DNA of 64,000 nt from VRUE01 sp963764365 (GCA_963764365.1 CAVXSI010000020.1:496001-560000), one strand, 5' to 3'. Shown: positions 24,240-32,310, counted from the stretch's first letter. Notes: generated by a model from the sequence alone, not told the origin. Made by a program: numbers and translations.

Positions 24240-24353
24240 TTGGAGAACCGCGGTCGCTCCGCCCGTGAGATAAACGCGGCCGTCGACCGAGACGGCTCGT
24301 CCTAGCTCGTGCATGAATCGTTCGATGCGAGCGGAGTCGGCTAGCTCGCGCAT
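24201..24353 (-). pseudogene. Nucleotidyltransferase-like gene truncated by module boundary
   Basis: From ATG 24353 (overlapping the previous gene's end) the frame encodes MRELADSARIERFMHELGR then VYLTGGATAVLQG, the start of a nucleotidyltransferase with the GG motif (DUF6036-like by recall). After ~39 residues it enters the repeat at 24239 and stops at 24201-24203. The DxD motif and the rest of the protein are gone. This marks where imported DNA replaced the resident gene's 3' part. Confidence 0.7.
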
Positions 24354-24625
24354 GTCGCCGCTCGCTCGAAGCTGACGAGCCGGCGAAGCAGGGCGTTATA
24401 TGCGGAATGAGCGGCATCGCCCTTTTCGCGCGCAAGGAGCAGGTAGAGCTTGTGCTCGGGGGAGGAGATCGGCGACGACAACTCAACGCCCACTGACCGC
24501 AGTCGTGGAGCGCCAATCGACACGAGCAGCGCCTCGGCCGATTCATGTCCGCCGTCAAGGTCTTCAGCACCCTGCTTGACGAGGTCGGCCCCGGGAAGGG
24601 TGTCTGGGACGCTGAAGTTGGTCAC
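24341..24625 (-). CDS. Small unknown protein, partner of the truncated nucleotidyltransferase
   Basis: 94 residues from GTG 24625. Ends with ISSPEHKLYLLLAREKGDAA then YNALLRRLVSFERA, helical. A TACCCT box lies 8 nt upstream of the start. It overlaps the ATG of the truncated nucleotidyltransferase by 13 nt, so they were an operon, probably an antitoxin-toxin-like pair; which role this protein plays is not shown. Confidence 0.6.
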   Translation of the reverse strand: MTNFSVPDTLPGADLVKQGAEDLDGGHESAEALLVSIGAPRLRSVGVELSSPISSPEHKLYLLLAREKGDAAHSAYNALLRRLVSFERAATCAS

Positions 24626-24633
24626 TACCCGTG

Positions 24634-24639
24634 AGGGTA
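24634..24639 (-). promoter_or_regulatory. -10 box TACCCT
   Basis: Minus-strand TACCCT 8 nt before GTG 24625. Confidence 0.45.
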
Positions 24640-24699
24640 GCGACCAGGAGCCAGGTCGGACCTGACGGATACCGGCCGGTTGGTGGCGGGCGCGCGCTT

Positions 24700-24705
24700 T
24701 ACCCT
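24700..24705 (+). promoter_or_regulatory. -10 box TACCCT for metallopeptidase gene
   Basis: TACCCT lies 6 nt before GTG 24712. Confidence 0.55.
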
Positions 24706-24711
24706 TCGAAC

Positions 24712-25041
24712 GTGCCCGACGCTCCTGAGCTCGACGAGTTCGAATCGCTGGTCGCCGACGCGATGGACCGGCTGCCCGGCGAATTCCAGGAGGTGCTGGC
24801 GAAGGTGGCGGTGGTCGTCTCCGACCTGGGAACGGAGGCCCACGCATACGGCCAGTACTTCGGGGACGGGGTCGCGCGCGAACGCTATGAGGACCGGATC
24901 GTCATCTACAGGGATACGCTCGAACGTGACTTCGGGCACGACCGCGAGCTGCTCGCCCGTCAGGTCGAGCAGACGCTGCGTCACGAGCTTGCCCACCACC
25001 TCGGCTGGAACGAGCGGGGGGTGGGCGGCCTTGGACTCTGA
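24712..25041 (+). CDS. Small zincin-like metallopeptidase family protein
   Basis: 109 residues. The metal motif RHELAHHLGW fits HExxH with a third ligand nearby, as in the COG3824-type minimal zincins. IVIYRDTLERDFGHD precedes it, as in the family. GTG start chosen for the TACCCT box 6 nt upstream. Cytoplasmic, no signal peptide. Substrate unknown. It ends 1 nt before the convergent phzF-like gene. Confidence 0.85.
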   Translation: MPDAPELDEFESLVADAMDRLPGEFQEVLAKVAVVVSDLGTEAHAYGQYFGDGVARERYEDRIVIYRDTLERDFGHDRELLARQVEQTLRHELAHHLGWNERGVGGLGL

Positions 25042-25042
25042 T

Positions 25043-25728
25043 TCACCCGATGGACCGCGGCGGGTAGTCGCGCAGCTCGTCGAGGACCACCTCGCCGCCG
25101 ATCTCGACCATCCCGCCGGGCAGCGGTGCCGCCGACGATCACCGAGCCGTGGCCCTGGTGGACGACGATCGATCGATCCAGCCGGGCGCACAGCGCCAGC
25201 GCCGCGGAGCCGGTTGCCTCGTCCTCCTCGATGCCGGCCTCGGGCACGAAGGCGCGGGCGCGGATCGTCCCCGCCGCCTCGTCGATCCAGGCCCAGGCGT
25301 AGGCGTTGCCGGCGCCGGGCGGGCCGGCGAGCGCCCGCACCTCGGCCGGCGCGCCGAACTGGACGTAGTCGAACGGAGGCGACCACTCCGGGCGGGCAGC
25401 TCACGAACGCGCCTCCGGGCTCGATACGCGCCCTGACGGCCCCCGCCGGAGTTCGCAGCACCTCCACCGGCGCCCCCTCGCGCGCCAGCAGCCAGGCGGT
25501 CCCGACGGTCGGGTGGCCGGCGAAGGGCAGCTCGACCTCCGGCGTGTGGATCCGCATCCGGCCGTTCGCCCGGTCCTCGACGAATACCGTCTCGCTGAAC
25601 CCGAGCTCGGCGGCGACCGCCTGCCGCCCCTCCTCCGGGAAGCCCGCCCCGTCGAGGAACACCCCGAGCGGGTTTCCCCACTCGCCCTCCTCGTTGACGA
25701 ATACGCGCAGAACGTGCAGCTCGGCCAC
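25043..25728 (-). pseudogene. PhzF-family isomerase gene with two frameshifts
   Basis: The first frame from GTG 25728 gives ELHVLRVFVNEEGEWGNPLG, FSETVFVEDR and LPFAGHPTVGTAWLL, a clear PhzF N-terminus. Near 25396-25402 the frame must shift to continue as ARPEWSPPFDYVQFG and IEEDEATGSAALALCA; near 25122-25136 it shifts again to finish as MVEIGGEVVLDELRDYPP, with stop TGA at 25043-25045. Each shift is explained by one extra base. Either a decaying gene or sequencing error. TACCAT 6 nt upstream is a good leaderless promoter, so it was expressed recently. Confidence 0.85.
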
Positions 25729-25734
25729 CGGTCG

Positions 25735-25740
25735 ATGGTA
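25735..25740 (-). promoter_or_regulatory. -10 box TACCAT for phzF-like gene
   Basis: Minus-strand TACCAT 6 nt before GTG 25728. Confidence 0.5.
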
Positions 25741-25778
25741 GGCGCAATAGGCTCAGGTCCCCTATGAGAGGAGCGAAA

Positions 25779-26132
25779 GTGTCAGAGGAAGGCTTGAAGC
25801 GGAAGCGCGCGCGCCGTGCCCCGGCGTTGGTCGCCGCGCTGGCGCTCGCGGTCGCCGGGGTCGCCTGGAGCGGCTGCGGTGGCAACAGCAATAGCAACGG
25901 CGGCACCGGCAACGCCCAGGAAGGGATCGAAAAGGGCTTGGAAGAAGCGAAGCAGGGCGTCGAAAAGGGCGCTCAGGAAGCTGAAAAGGGCCTCGAACGC
26001 GCGAAGGAAGAAGCGCAAAAGGGCGCTGAAAAGGGCAAGAAGGAAGCCGAAAAGGGGATCGAAAAGGGCAAGGAAGAAGCCCAGCGGGGGATCGAAGAAG
26101 GCGAAAAGTACCAGCAGGAAAACGCTCCCTAG
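25779..26132 (+). CDS. Lipoprotein with six 11-residue amphipathic repeats
   Basis: 117 residues from GTG 25779, chosen for AGGAG 5 nt upstream; the ATG at 25764 is an alternative. Basic start, hydrophobic segment, lipobox WSGC with Cys33, Asn/Gly linker, then residues 49-114 as six tandem 11-mers of the type GxEKGxxEAxx (for example GVEKGAQEAEK, GAEKGKKEAEK). Hendecad repeats of this kind form long amphipathic helices as in LEA and apolipoprotein-like proteins, so a membrane- or envelope-stress role is possible but inferred. The stop shares CTAG with the convergent gene. Confidence 0.75.
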   Translation: MSEEGLKRKRARRAPALVAALALAVAGVAWSGCGGNSNSNGGTGNAQEGIEKGLEEAKQGVEKGAQEAEKGLERAKEEAQKGAEKGKKEAEKGIEKGKEEAQRGIEEGEKYQQENAP

Positions 26133-27365
26133 ACGGGCGCGGGAACGGGGGCCGGGGCGGGCGCTTCCGCCAGTTCCCCGGCCAGGGCCTCGACGACGCG
26201 CGGGTCGAACTGGGTGCCGGCGCGACGGCGCATCTCGGCCAGCGCTTCGTCGGGGCCGATCCCGTCCCGGTAGGGGCGCCGGGCGGTGATCGCGGCGAAG
26301 GCGACCGCGACGGCGATGATCCGCGAGCCGAGCGGGGTCTGCTCGCCGGCGAGCCCGTCCGGGTAGCCGCGTCCGTCGAAACGCTCGGCGCTGGCTCGGA
26401 CCAACGCCGCCACGGTCTCCAGTCCCGGGGCCGCGGCGATGATCTGCTGGCCCTCGACGGTATGTCGCCGCACCATCTCGGCCTCGACCTCGTCGAGCGC
26501 GGACTCCTTCTCCAGAACCGAGTCGGGCACCGCCAGCATGCCGACCTCTCGCAGCTCCGCCGCCAGCGCGATGTCATCGATCTCGGCCGCGCCGGCGTCA
26601 AGCCGGCGGGAGAGGGAGATCGCCCTGTAGGCCACGCCGCGCAGGTGCTCTCGCAGCTCGGGCCGGCGCGCGCTCAGCGCCGCCATCAGCACCGCGTGCG
26701 CCTGGCGCCGGGCCGAGCGGTGCTGACGCTGCCGGTGGGCGTCGAGGCGCTGGCCGGCGAGCTTCAGCGCCGCTTCCGGATCGGCGGCCTCCTCGGGGAT
26801 CGTCGCCTCGCCGTGGCAGCGGCCCAGCGCCGGCTCGCCCGCCGTCTCCCGCAACGGCGCGGTGGCTGCGAGCACGACCTCGCCCAGGCTGCCCTCGCCG
26901 CACGGGAGCCAGCACCGCCAGGCGGGCGCTGTCGACCCTGTAGACGACGCCGCCGAGTTGGCCGACCGCCTCGGACAGCTCCGACGCCGCCCGGCGCAGC
27001 AGATCGTCGCCGGCGGCGTATCCGAAGCGGTCGCTGTAGGCCTGCAGTCCTTCGAGCTCGACCAGCACGAGGACGCGATGCTCGCCCCTGGCCGCCGTTG
27101 CGGCCAGGTCGGACTCGAGCTTGCGGCGGTTGTGAAGCCCGGTAACGGGATCGCTGAGCGCGCCGCGCTCGTGTCGGCGCAGTGCCCCGGACTGGCGTCG
27201 CAGGGTTTCGATCATCCGCCAGAAGACCGCGACGATCAGCGCCAGGGTGAGCCAGAAGACGAGTTCGGTGACCCGGCGGTTGAGGTGGTCGTAGGCGAGC
27301 AGCGCCACGGCCAGCACGGCGAACGCGGTCGGGCCGGATGCCGATCTCCAATTGAGTCTCCACAC
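26129..27365 (-). pseudogene. Degenerate GGDEF / HD-GYP protein with frameshift
   Basis: From GTG 27365 two N-terminal hydrophobic segments (AFAVLAVALLAYDHL, FWLTLALIVAVFWRM) lead into a GGDEF-like domain (SDPVTGLHNRRKLESDL) whose signature loop reads YRVDSARLAVLAP, not GGDEF. Near 26891-26908 one base must be skipped to continue into ATAPLRETAGEPALGR and an HD-GYP-like domain with ELREVGMLAVPD, ASAERFDGRGYPDGL and VAFAAITARRPYRD, where the HD, HHE and D metal ligands are all replaced. Both enzymatic sites look dead even if the frame is intact. A start at 27431 is possible. Confidence 0.75.
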
Positions 27366-27507
27366 GTTCCCTTTTATCGGCCGTGACGCAGGTACCGGCA
27401 AGAGACCCGGACGTTTGGTCGAAACTGGCACCTGTGAAGCTGAGCCGCCTGCATCTGTTCGTCGCCTTCGCCTTCCCGGCGATGGCCGACCCGGTCTCCT
27501 GACCGCT

Positions 27508-28284
27508 CTAGCGGACCCGGCAGTCGCGCACGACAGTGCTCGCCAGCCGCTGGCCGTTGGCGAATCCGAAGCTGCCGCGGGCGAAGGAGAAGATCGCGCC
27601 GGGGAAGCCGCTGGGCGCGGCGCAGGAGGCGCTGAGGAAGCTCAGCCGCCTGCCCCGGTAGCTGTACGTGCGGCCGAAGGACAGCGAGACGTCGGTGACG
27701 TAGCCGAGGGTGCCGGCGATCTCCGGGATCCTGGTCGAGAGCACAGTTCCGAACCGTCCCTGCCGCGGGTGGGCGATCTTGAACATCAGCACCACCGAGG
27801 CCTGCACCGGGCTGTCGGCGCCGATGTAGACAGCGACCGCGGTCCTCCCGTGCAGCGTGCTGTCGAAGCCCAGCACCTTGCCGTTGATGCGAACCGGCTT
27901 TTCGCCCGAGAGGGAGAGGTCGGCGCCGAAGTGGCCGTGGCCGACCAGGGCCGGCCGGCAGCGCCGCAGCGCCGTCTCCGGCGAGACCGACTGCAGTGCC
28001 CCGGGGCTGCAGACCGGCAGGCCGCGGGTGGTCAGCCGGCCGTAGCGATTGAGGGCGATCGAGATGTGTTTGAGTTCGGGCGGGCGGCTGCCGTCGGCGG
28101 TCGCCACGGTCCCGTCGAGGCTGACCCGCACCGGCACCGCCCGCTCGCGCGGCAGCGCGTGCGGGGCGAAGGCGGCGTCGAAGCCGATCCGCAGGTTCCC
28201 CTGCTGCACCAACTCCGCATGGGCGAGCGCGGCGCCGAGCAGCGCCGCCGCCGAGACCATGAAGATGAGAGGGATGCGCTTCAT
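27508..28284 (-). CDS. Secreted protein of unknown function
   Basis: 258 residues. A cleavable signal peptide is evident (MKRIPLIFMVSAAALLGAALAHA). The mature part is beta-rich (NLRIGFDAAFAPHALPRER, VRVSLDGTVATADG) with four cysteines (around VCSPGA, RRCRPAL, ASCAAP and the final RDCRVR) likely to form disulphides. I recall similar secreted proteins, often in several copies, in Thermoleophilia, with no assigned function. TACACT lies 15 nt upstream of ATG 28284. 27366-27507 has no convincing gene. Confidence 0.8.
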   Translation of the reverse strand: MKRIPLIFMVSAAALLGAALAHAELVQQGNLRIGFDAAFAPHALPRERAVPVRVSLDGTVATADGSRPPELKHISIALNRYGRLTTRGLPVCSPGALQSVSPETALRRCRPALVGHGHFGADLSLSGEKPVRINGKVLGFDSTLHGRTAVAVYIGADSPVQASVVLMFKIAHPRQGRFGTVLSTRIPEIAGTLGYVTDVSLSFGRTYSYRGRRLSFLSASCAAPSGFPGAIFSFARGSFGFANGQRLASTVVRDCRVR

Positions 28285-28355
28285 GCAGACCTGGTGGTGA
28301 GTGTAGGCGGGCGCGAGCGGAGTCGGTCGCTTATCCCCGGGGTGCGGAGGTTGGC

Positions 28356-28361
28356 TAGCGT
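28356..28361 (+). promoter_or_regulatory. -10 box TAGCGT for yjbQ-like gene
   Basis: TAGCGT lies 7 nt before GTG 28369. Confidence 0.5.
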
Positions 28362-28368
28362 AGGCGGT

Positions 28369-28830
28369 GTGAAATCGCACACCGCCTACATGACCTTCGA
28401 GACGGTCGAGCGGCGCGAGCTGATCCGCATCACCGAGCAGGTCCAGAAGGCCGTCGACGAGGCCGGGATCTCCGAGGGGATGGTGCTGGTCTCGGCGATG
28501 CACATCACGGCGGGCGTCTGGGTCAACGACGACGAGCCGGGCCTGCACGAAGACATGATCGAGTGGCTCGACAAAGTCGCTCCGCCGAGCTGGAAGCCCG
28601 CCGCGAACGAGGTGGCCGGGGAGCTGCTGCCGGACGGCGGCGACTACCGCCACCACCGCGGCGGCGAGGACAACGGCGACGCCCATTTCAAGAACCTCCT
28701 CGTGCACCACCAGGCGATCGTCCCGGTGACCGAGGGCCGCCTCGACCTCGGTCCCTGGCAGCAGGTCTTCTACTGCGAGTTCGACGGTCGCCGCCCCAAG
28801 CGCCTGGTGATCAAGGCGATGGGCGAGTAG
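28369..28830 (+). CDS. YjbQ / UPF0047 family protein
   Basis: 153 residues. Matches the secondary thiamine-phosphate synthase-like family: GMVLVSAMHITAGVWVND, DGGDYRHHRGGEDNGDAHFK with the conserved His/Asp cluster, and GPWQQVFYCEFDGRRPK. Members are small beta-barrel proteins; weak thiamine phosphate synthase activity has been reported for E. coli YjbQ, but the true role is unclear. The GTG start is supported by TAGCGT at 7 nt. Confidence 0.92.
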   Translation: MKSHTAYMTFETVERRELIRITEQVQKAVDEAGISEGMVLVSAMHITAGVWVNDDEPGLHEDMIEWLDKVAPPSWKPAANEVAGELLPDGGDYRHHRGGEDNGDAHFKNLLVHHQAIVPVTEGRLDLGPWQQVFYCEFDGRRPKRLVIKAMGE

Positions 28831-28864
28831 TCGCGTGCCGGCACGGGAGGCGGTCGAGGGTCGC

Positions 28865-28899
28865 TGCGGGATTGCGATCCGACTGACCCGAATCCCGCA
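28865..28899. terminator. Hairpin between convergent genes
   Basis: A 9-bp perfect stem (28865-28873 with 28891-28899) in the gap between yjbQ and the convergent membrane-protein operon. No T-run follows, so this is a possible bidirectional terminator only. Confidence 0.35.
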
Positions 28900-28953
28900 A
28901 ATTGCGGATGCGCCAAGGCGGTTCCGCGGGACCGGGGCGTCCGGGGGGCCGGT

Positions 28954-29823
28954 CTATCGCTCGCCGCCGGGCGGGCGGCCCGGGTGCGTTACCCGTTCGG
29001 CTTGGTGCCTTAGTTCGCCCGCCGCTTCGCGGGTCGCCGCCAGGGCCTCGTCTTTGGCCGCGGCGACGCCCTCGCTGGGCTTGCCGCCGACCAGGTCGCG
29101 GAAGGCGTTCTTGAAGCGGTCGGTGCGGCGGTCGGGCGGGAAGCGGGCTTCGGCGGCGGCCTGCTTGGCCGGGCGCCGCTCGCCGTAGCGGCGCCGCGCC
29201 CAGGCCGAGCCCGGCTTGCCGAGCCGCCAGGCGCCGTAGATCGCCACCGGGAAGACGAAGAAGCCGACGCTGCCGTGGAGGACGCGCTGCTTGGCGAAGC
29301 AGATCGCGACGAGGACGAAGACGAAGGCGGCGCCGAGGATGCTGGCCACGGTCTGCTCGACCGAGCTGGTGTCGAAGCTGAACGGGCTGAAGCCGAGCAG
29401 GACGAGCATCATCCCGGCGGCGGCGATAACCATCGCGTCGATCGAGCTGCGCCCCTCCTCGGCCCAGTAGACGTCGTCGAGGTAGACCCAGAGCGCGAAC
29501 TCGTCGATCGTCAGGCCGGCGCCGACGCCGAAGGCGAAGGCGCAGATCTCGGTCAGCGGGCTTGCGCCGAGCGCGGCGAACTCGAGCGCCCCGGCGACCA
29601 TCATCGTCACGATCCCGAACACCAGGTGGTGAAGATGGACGCCGCTGTCGCTGACCACGCTGCCCGGCCACCAGGGCACCTTCGGGCTGCGCATCAGCCT
29701 GGTGCTCATGCGGATGAAGGCGAAGGAGAGGATGAACCCGACCAGGACCAGGAACAGGCCCTGTTTCTGGTCGGCGAGGATCTGGTCGTTCCAGAAGTCG
29801 CTGAATATCGAAGCGGCGGTCAT
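28954..29823 (-). CDS. Integral membrane protein, last gene of membrane operon
   Basis: 289 residues with about five to six hydrophobic segments (for example GLFLVLVGFILSFAFI, LVFGIVTMMVAGALEFAAL, AMVIAAAGMMLVLLGF, AAFVFVLVAICFA). HLHHLVFGI and GLTIDEFALWVYLDDVYW are conserved-looking features facing the membrane. The last ~90 residues are charged and probably cytoplasmic. ATG 29823 overlaps the preceding stop by 4 nt. Function not recognised. Confidence 0.75.
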   Translation of the reverse strand: MTAASIFSDFWNDQILADQKQGLFLVLVGFILSFAFIRMSTRLMRSPKVPWWPGSVVSDSGVHLHHLVFGIVTMMVAGALEFAALGASPLTEICAFAFGVGAGLTIDEFALWVYLDDVYWAEEGRSSIDAMVIAAAGMMLVLLGFSPFSFDTSSVEQTVASILGAAFVFVLVAICFAKQRVLHGSVGFFVFPVAIYGAWRLGKPGSAWARRRYGERRPAKQAAAEARFPPDRRTDRFKNAFRDLVGGKPSEGVAAAKDEALAATREAAGELRHQAERVTHPGRPPGGER

Positions 29824-30572
29824 CGGCTGGACGGGGTCGAGTGTAGTCGCGGCGCGGCTCCGTCCCGCGCCGAGATCAGGTCGACGGTGAGCAGCACCGC
29901 GGCGACGGCGTAGAACGGAGTGAGGACGATGTTGGCGGCGGTGTCGGTCATCCACTCCGCGAGCAGCGAGTCCCCGAGCAGGGTGTGGGCGAGGGCGGTG
30001 GCAAGCTCGGTCAGGCCGTCGCTGACGATCTCGATCGGAACCAGCACCGCGAAGACGAGCCAGAAGTGGCCGCGGACGAGGCGCCAGCTGCGGGCCAGTG
30101 CCCGGCGGACGGTCCGCCCTTCCATCTCCACCACCGGTGCCGCCAGGCCCAGATAGACGAAGACGAGCACGCCCGGGACCACCAGCAGCGTCAATCCGAG
30201 TGCCACCAGGACGACGTAGATGACGTCGATCGCGATCAGGCGCAGGTAGTTGAGCTCGGTCGCGATGTGGCGCAGCGAGGGCGGCTCGCGGTCGTCGCCG
30301 GGATGGGTCAGCAGGATCGTCACCGCGCCGGCGTAGAGGACCTCGCCCAGCAGGCCGATGCCGGTCAGCACCAGCAGCGCGAGCGAGACCGCGAAGATCT
30401 TCAGGCCATTGCCGAGGTCGAGCGATTCGACGTCGAAGTGGACCGGGATCGCATGGACCAGGCCGAGCGGCACGAAGATCGCGGCGGCGAGCAGCAGCAG
30501 CGAGGGCGCCCAGGCGAGGTAGGTGCGCCAGATCCGCGCGTAGAGGGAGAACAGACCCGAACCGCGGCTCAT
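29820..30572 (-). CDS. Polytopic membrane protein (YciC/GPDPase-membrane-domain-like)
   Basis: 250 residues, about six transmembrane segments (LLLLAAAIFVPLGLVHAI, IFAVSLALLVLTGIGLLGEV, VVLVALGLTLLVVPGVLVFV, FWLVFAVLVPIEIVSDGL, VLTPFYAVAAVLLTVDLI). The segment RRALARSWRLVRGHFW between helices is typical of the glycerophosphodiester phosphodiesterase membrane-domain family. ATG 30572 directly abuts the preceding stop. Confidence 0.75.
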   Translation of the reverse strand: MSRGSGLFSLYARIWRTYLAWAPSLLLLAAAIFVPLGLVHAIPVHFDVESLDLGNGLKIFAVSLALLVLTGIGLLGEVLYAGAVTILLTHPGDDREPPSLRHIATELNYLRLIAIDVIYVVLVALGLTLLVVPGVLVFVYLGLAAPVVEMEGRTVRRALARSWRLVRGHFWLVFAVLVPIEIVSDGLTELATALAHTLLGDSLLAEWMTDTAANIVLTPFYAVAAVLLTVDLISARDGAAPRLHSTPSSR

Positions 30573-30899
30573 CTAGCGGTCGCGCCGCCCCGATGGGTGG
30601 CGGCCGCGCGCCTCGAGCTTCGACTGCGAAGACTCCGACGCCGGCACCCGCTTCACCCCGCGCAGGTCCGGGACGAGCAGTTCTTCGGCGCAGCGGCCGT
30701 GCCAGTGGTGGTGTTCGGTTCCGCCCAGCCGCAGCACGTACTGGACCACCGTGTGCTCGCTGCCGATCTCGATGTCGCCGTGACAGCCCGGGCAGCGGTA
30801 GAGCTTGCGGCCGAAGCTGCGGATCAGCCAGACCTCGTTGCCTTCCTCGTCGGTCCCGCGCAGGCTCCAGCGCTTGCTGGGCCCGGCGTCGCCGCTCAT
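30573..30899 (-). CDS. Small zinc-ribbon-like protein
   Basis: 108 residues. LYRCPGCHGDIEIGSEHTVV followed by HHHWHGRCAEELL gives a likely Cys/His metal site (CxxC ... HWHxxC). Actinobacterial relatives are often labelled ATP/GTP-binding protein without evidence. The C-terminus is basic and disordered (SKLEARGRHPSGRRDR). ATG overlaps the preceding gene by 4 nt. Role unknown. Confidence 0.7.
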   Translation of the reverse strand: MSGDAGPSKRWSLRGTDEEGNEVWLIRSFGRKLYRCPGCHGDIEIGSEHTVVQYVLRLGGTEHHHWHGRCAEELLVPDLRGVKRVPASESSQSKLEARGRHPSGRRDR

Positions 30900-31279
30900 C
30901 GCCGCGCGAGCCAGCCGAAGCCGGCGGCCATCGCCAGGTTGGCTACCCCGGCGAGGCGCAGGCCCAGCTTGGCGCCGGGACGGCTCACCGCCGGCGACTC
31001 CGACCAGAGCGCGTCGGTCGCGATCTCGGTCCCGCGCAGCCAGGCCAGCGCCCACCAGTCGCGCTGCTGGCCGCGCCGCGCGGCGACCGCGTGCGCCGCG
31101 GCGAAGGTCAGCCAGATCGGCCCGCAGCGGCGGAACAGATGGGCCGCGTCGGGTGAGGGCTCGTCGTGCCCGAGCACCCTTAGGGTCGCCTCCGGGGCCG
31201 CGATCGCTGCCGATCCGAGCAGCAGGTCGAAGGCGATCATGTTGCGATTGGTTAGGCGAAGCGCCTGCTCCAGGGTCAT
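30896..31279 (-). CDS. Small membrane protein, first gene of membrane operon
   Basis: 127 residues with moderately hydrophobic segments (IAFDLLLGSAAIAAPEATL, IWLTFAAAHAVAA, LAGVANLAMAAGFGWLA), probably three to four membrane helices, resembling short actinobacterial membrane proteins of unknown function. Starts the four-gene operon 31279-28954, in which every junction overlaps or abuts. Confidence 0.65.
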   Translation of the reverse strand: MTLEQALRLTNRNMIAFDLLLGSAAIAAPEATLRVLGHDEPSPDAAHLFRRCGPIWLTFAAAHAVAARRGQQRDWWALAWLRGTEIATDALWSESPAVSRPGAKLGLRLAGVANLAMAAGFGWLARR

Positions 31280-31340
31280 CTCCAGACTTCATCCAACCAG
31301 ATCGGAAGGGAATGCGTGGGAACCGGCGAAATGGACCGCC

Positions 31341-32195
31341 GTGACCAAGACCGCAACGAAATCGCCTCGGCTGAAGAGCCTTTCCGAGTACATCCAGGAG
31401 CGCTTCGAGGAATTCTCACGCTCCCAGAAAGACGTCGCCCGCTACATCGTCGACCATCTCGACGAGGCGGCCTTCCTCACCGCCGAGGAGCTGGCCAGGA
31501 GAGCGAGCACCTCCTCCTCGACGGTGGTGCGCTTCTCCCAGGCCCTCGGCTTCGAGGGCTATCCCGAGCTTCAGCAGGCGGCGATCGAGGAGTACCGCAC
31601 CGCGACGGTCGCCTCCAACGGCGCCTCGTCCGGCGCCGCGCTGTTCTCCTTCGATCACTCTGAGCTCGAAGGCTCGCTCGGCGCCGACTACACCAACCTC
31701 GAGGAAACCGCGAAGCACCTGACCCGCGAGCAGGTCAACGGCGCCGTCGCCGCGCTCGCCGAGGCCCAGCGCGTGGTGATCGTCGGAGTCGATCAGATGG
31801 CCTTCTTCGCCAGCTACCTGCGGCACATCCTCAGCCTGCTCGACATCCGCGCGGAGATCGTCGCCAGTACCGGCGGCGAGTCGCTGCAGCGGCTTGGCCG
31901 GATCGACGACGAAACGCTCGTGATCGTCCTCTCCTGCGGGCGCGCCCACCCGCTGCTGCTACGGGCGATGAAGCTTGCCGTGCACCGCCGGGCCCGCACC
32001 CTGGCGATTTCCGACGCCTCGATGTCGGAGGTCGGCGAGCACGCCGAGCAGACCCTCTACTTCTCCTCCAACAGCCCCTCCTTCGCCCGTTCGAACACGG
32101 CGCTGATGGCGCTCGTGCAGGGACTGGCGCACGGGCTGTATGCGCGGGACGAAGCGGCTCATAAAGATCGCATTCGCGCCTACAAACTGAAGTAA
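31341..32195 (+). CDS. MurR/RpiR family transcriptional regulator
   Basis: 284 residues: N-terminal helix-turn-helix of the RpiR type (SRSQKDVARYIVDHLDEAAF, ASTSSSTVVRFSQALGFEGY) and a C-terminal sugar-phosphate-binding SIS domain (RVVIVGVDQMAFFASYLRHI, TLVIVLSCGRAHPLLLRAM). Such proteins sense phosphosugars. It lies 128 nt upstream of pdxS on the same strand; regulation of pdxST would be unusual and is only an inference. Start GTG 31341 is the first plausible codon before the conserved region; no clear Shine-Dalgarno. Confidence 0.9.
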   Translation: MTKTATKSPRLKSLSEYIQERFEEFSRSQKDVARYIVDHLDEAAFLTAEELARRASTSSSTVVRFSQALGFEGYPELQQAAIEEYRTATVASNGASSGAALFSFDHSELEGSLGADYTNLEETAKHLTREQVNGAVAALAEAQRVVIVGVDQMAFFASYLRHILSLLDIRAEIVASTGGESLQRLGRIDDETLVIVLSCGRAHPLLLRAMKLAVHRRARTLAISDASMSEVGEHAEQTLYFSSNSPSFARSNTALMALVQGLAHGLYARDEAAHKDRIRAYKLK

Positions 32196-32200
32196 TAAAC

Positions 32201-32236
32201 CCGCCGCCTCCTCCGCTTCGCGTCCGGGGGCGGCGG
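32201..32236 (+). terminator. Hairpin after RpiR-type regulator
   Basis: CCGCCGCC (32201-32208) pairs with GGCGGCGG (32229-32236) around a 20-nt loop, 5 nt after the stop codon. No T-run, so weak. Confidence 0.3.
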
Positions 32237-32310
32237 CAATCGCCATATCGGCGCCGCTCACGAAGAATCAGATCGTGACGTTCGCTAATCGGTTGTCCGG
32301 GAGCCTGCGG

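Noticed and set aside
26891..26908. Programmed frameshift joining the GGDEF and HD-GYP parts
   Set aside because: No slippery heptamer or downstream structure is apparent, and two similar shifts occur in the unrelated phzF-like gene nearby.
27433..27501. Short frame from GTG 27433 encoding 22 residues
   Set aside because: No ribosome site, no -10 box at leaderless spacing and no recognisable product.
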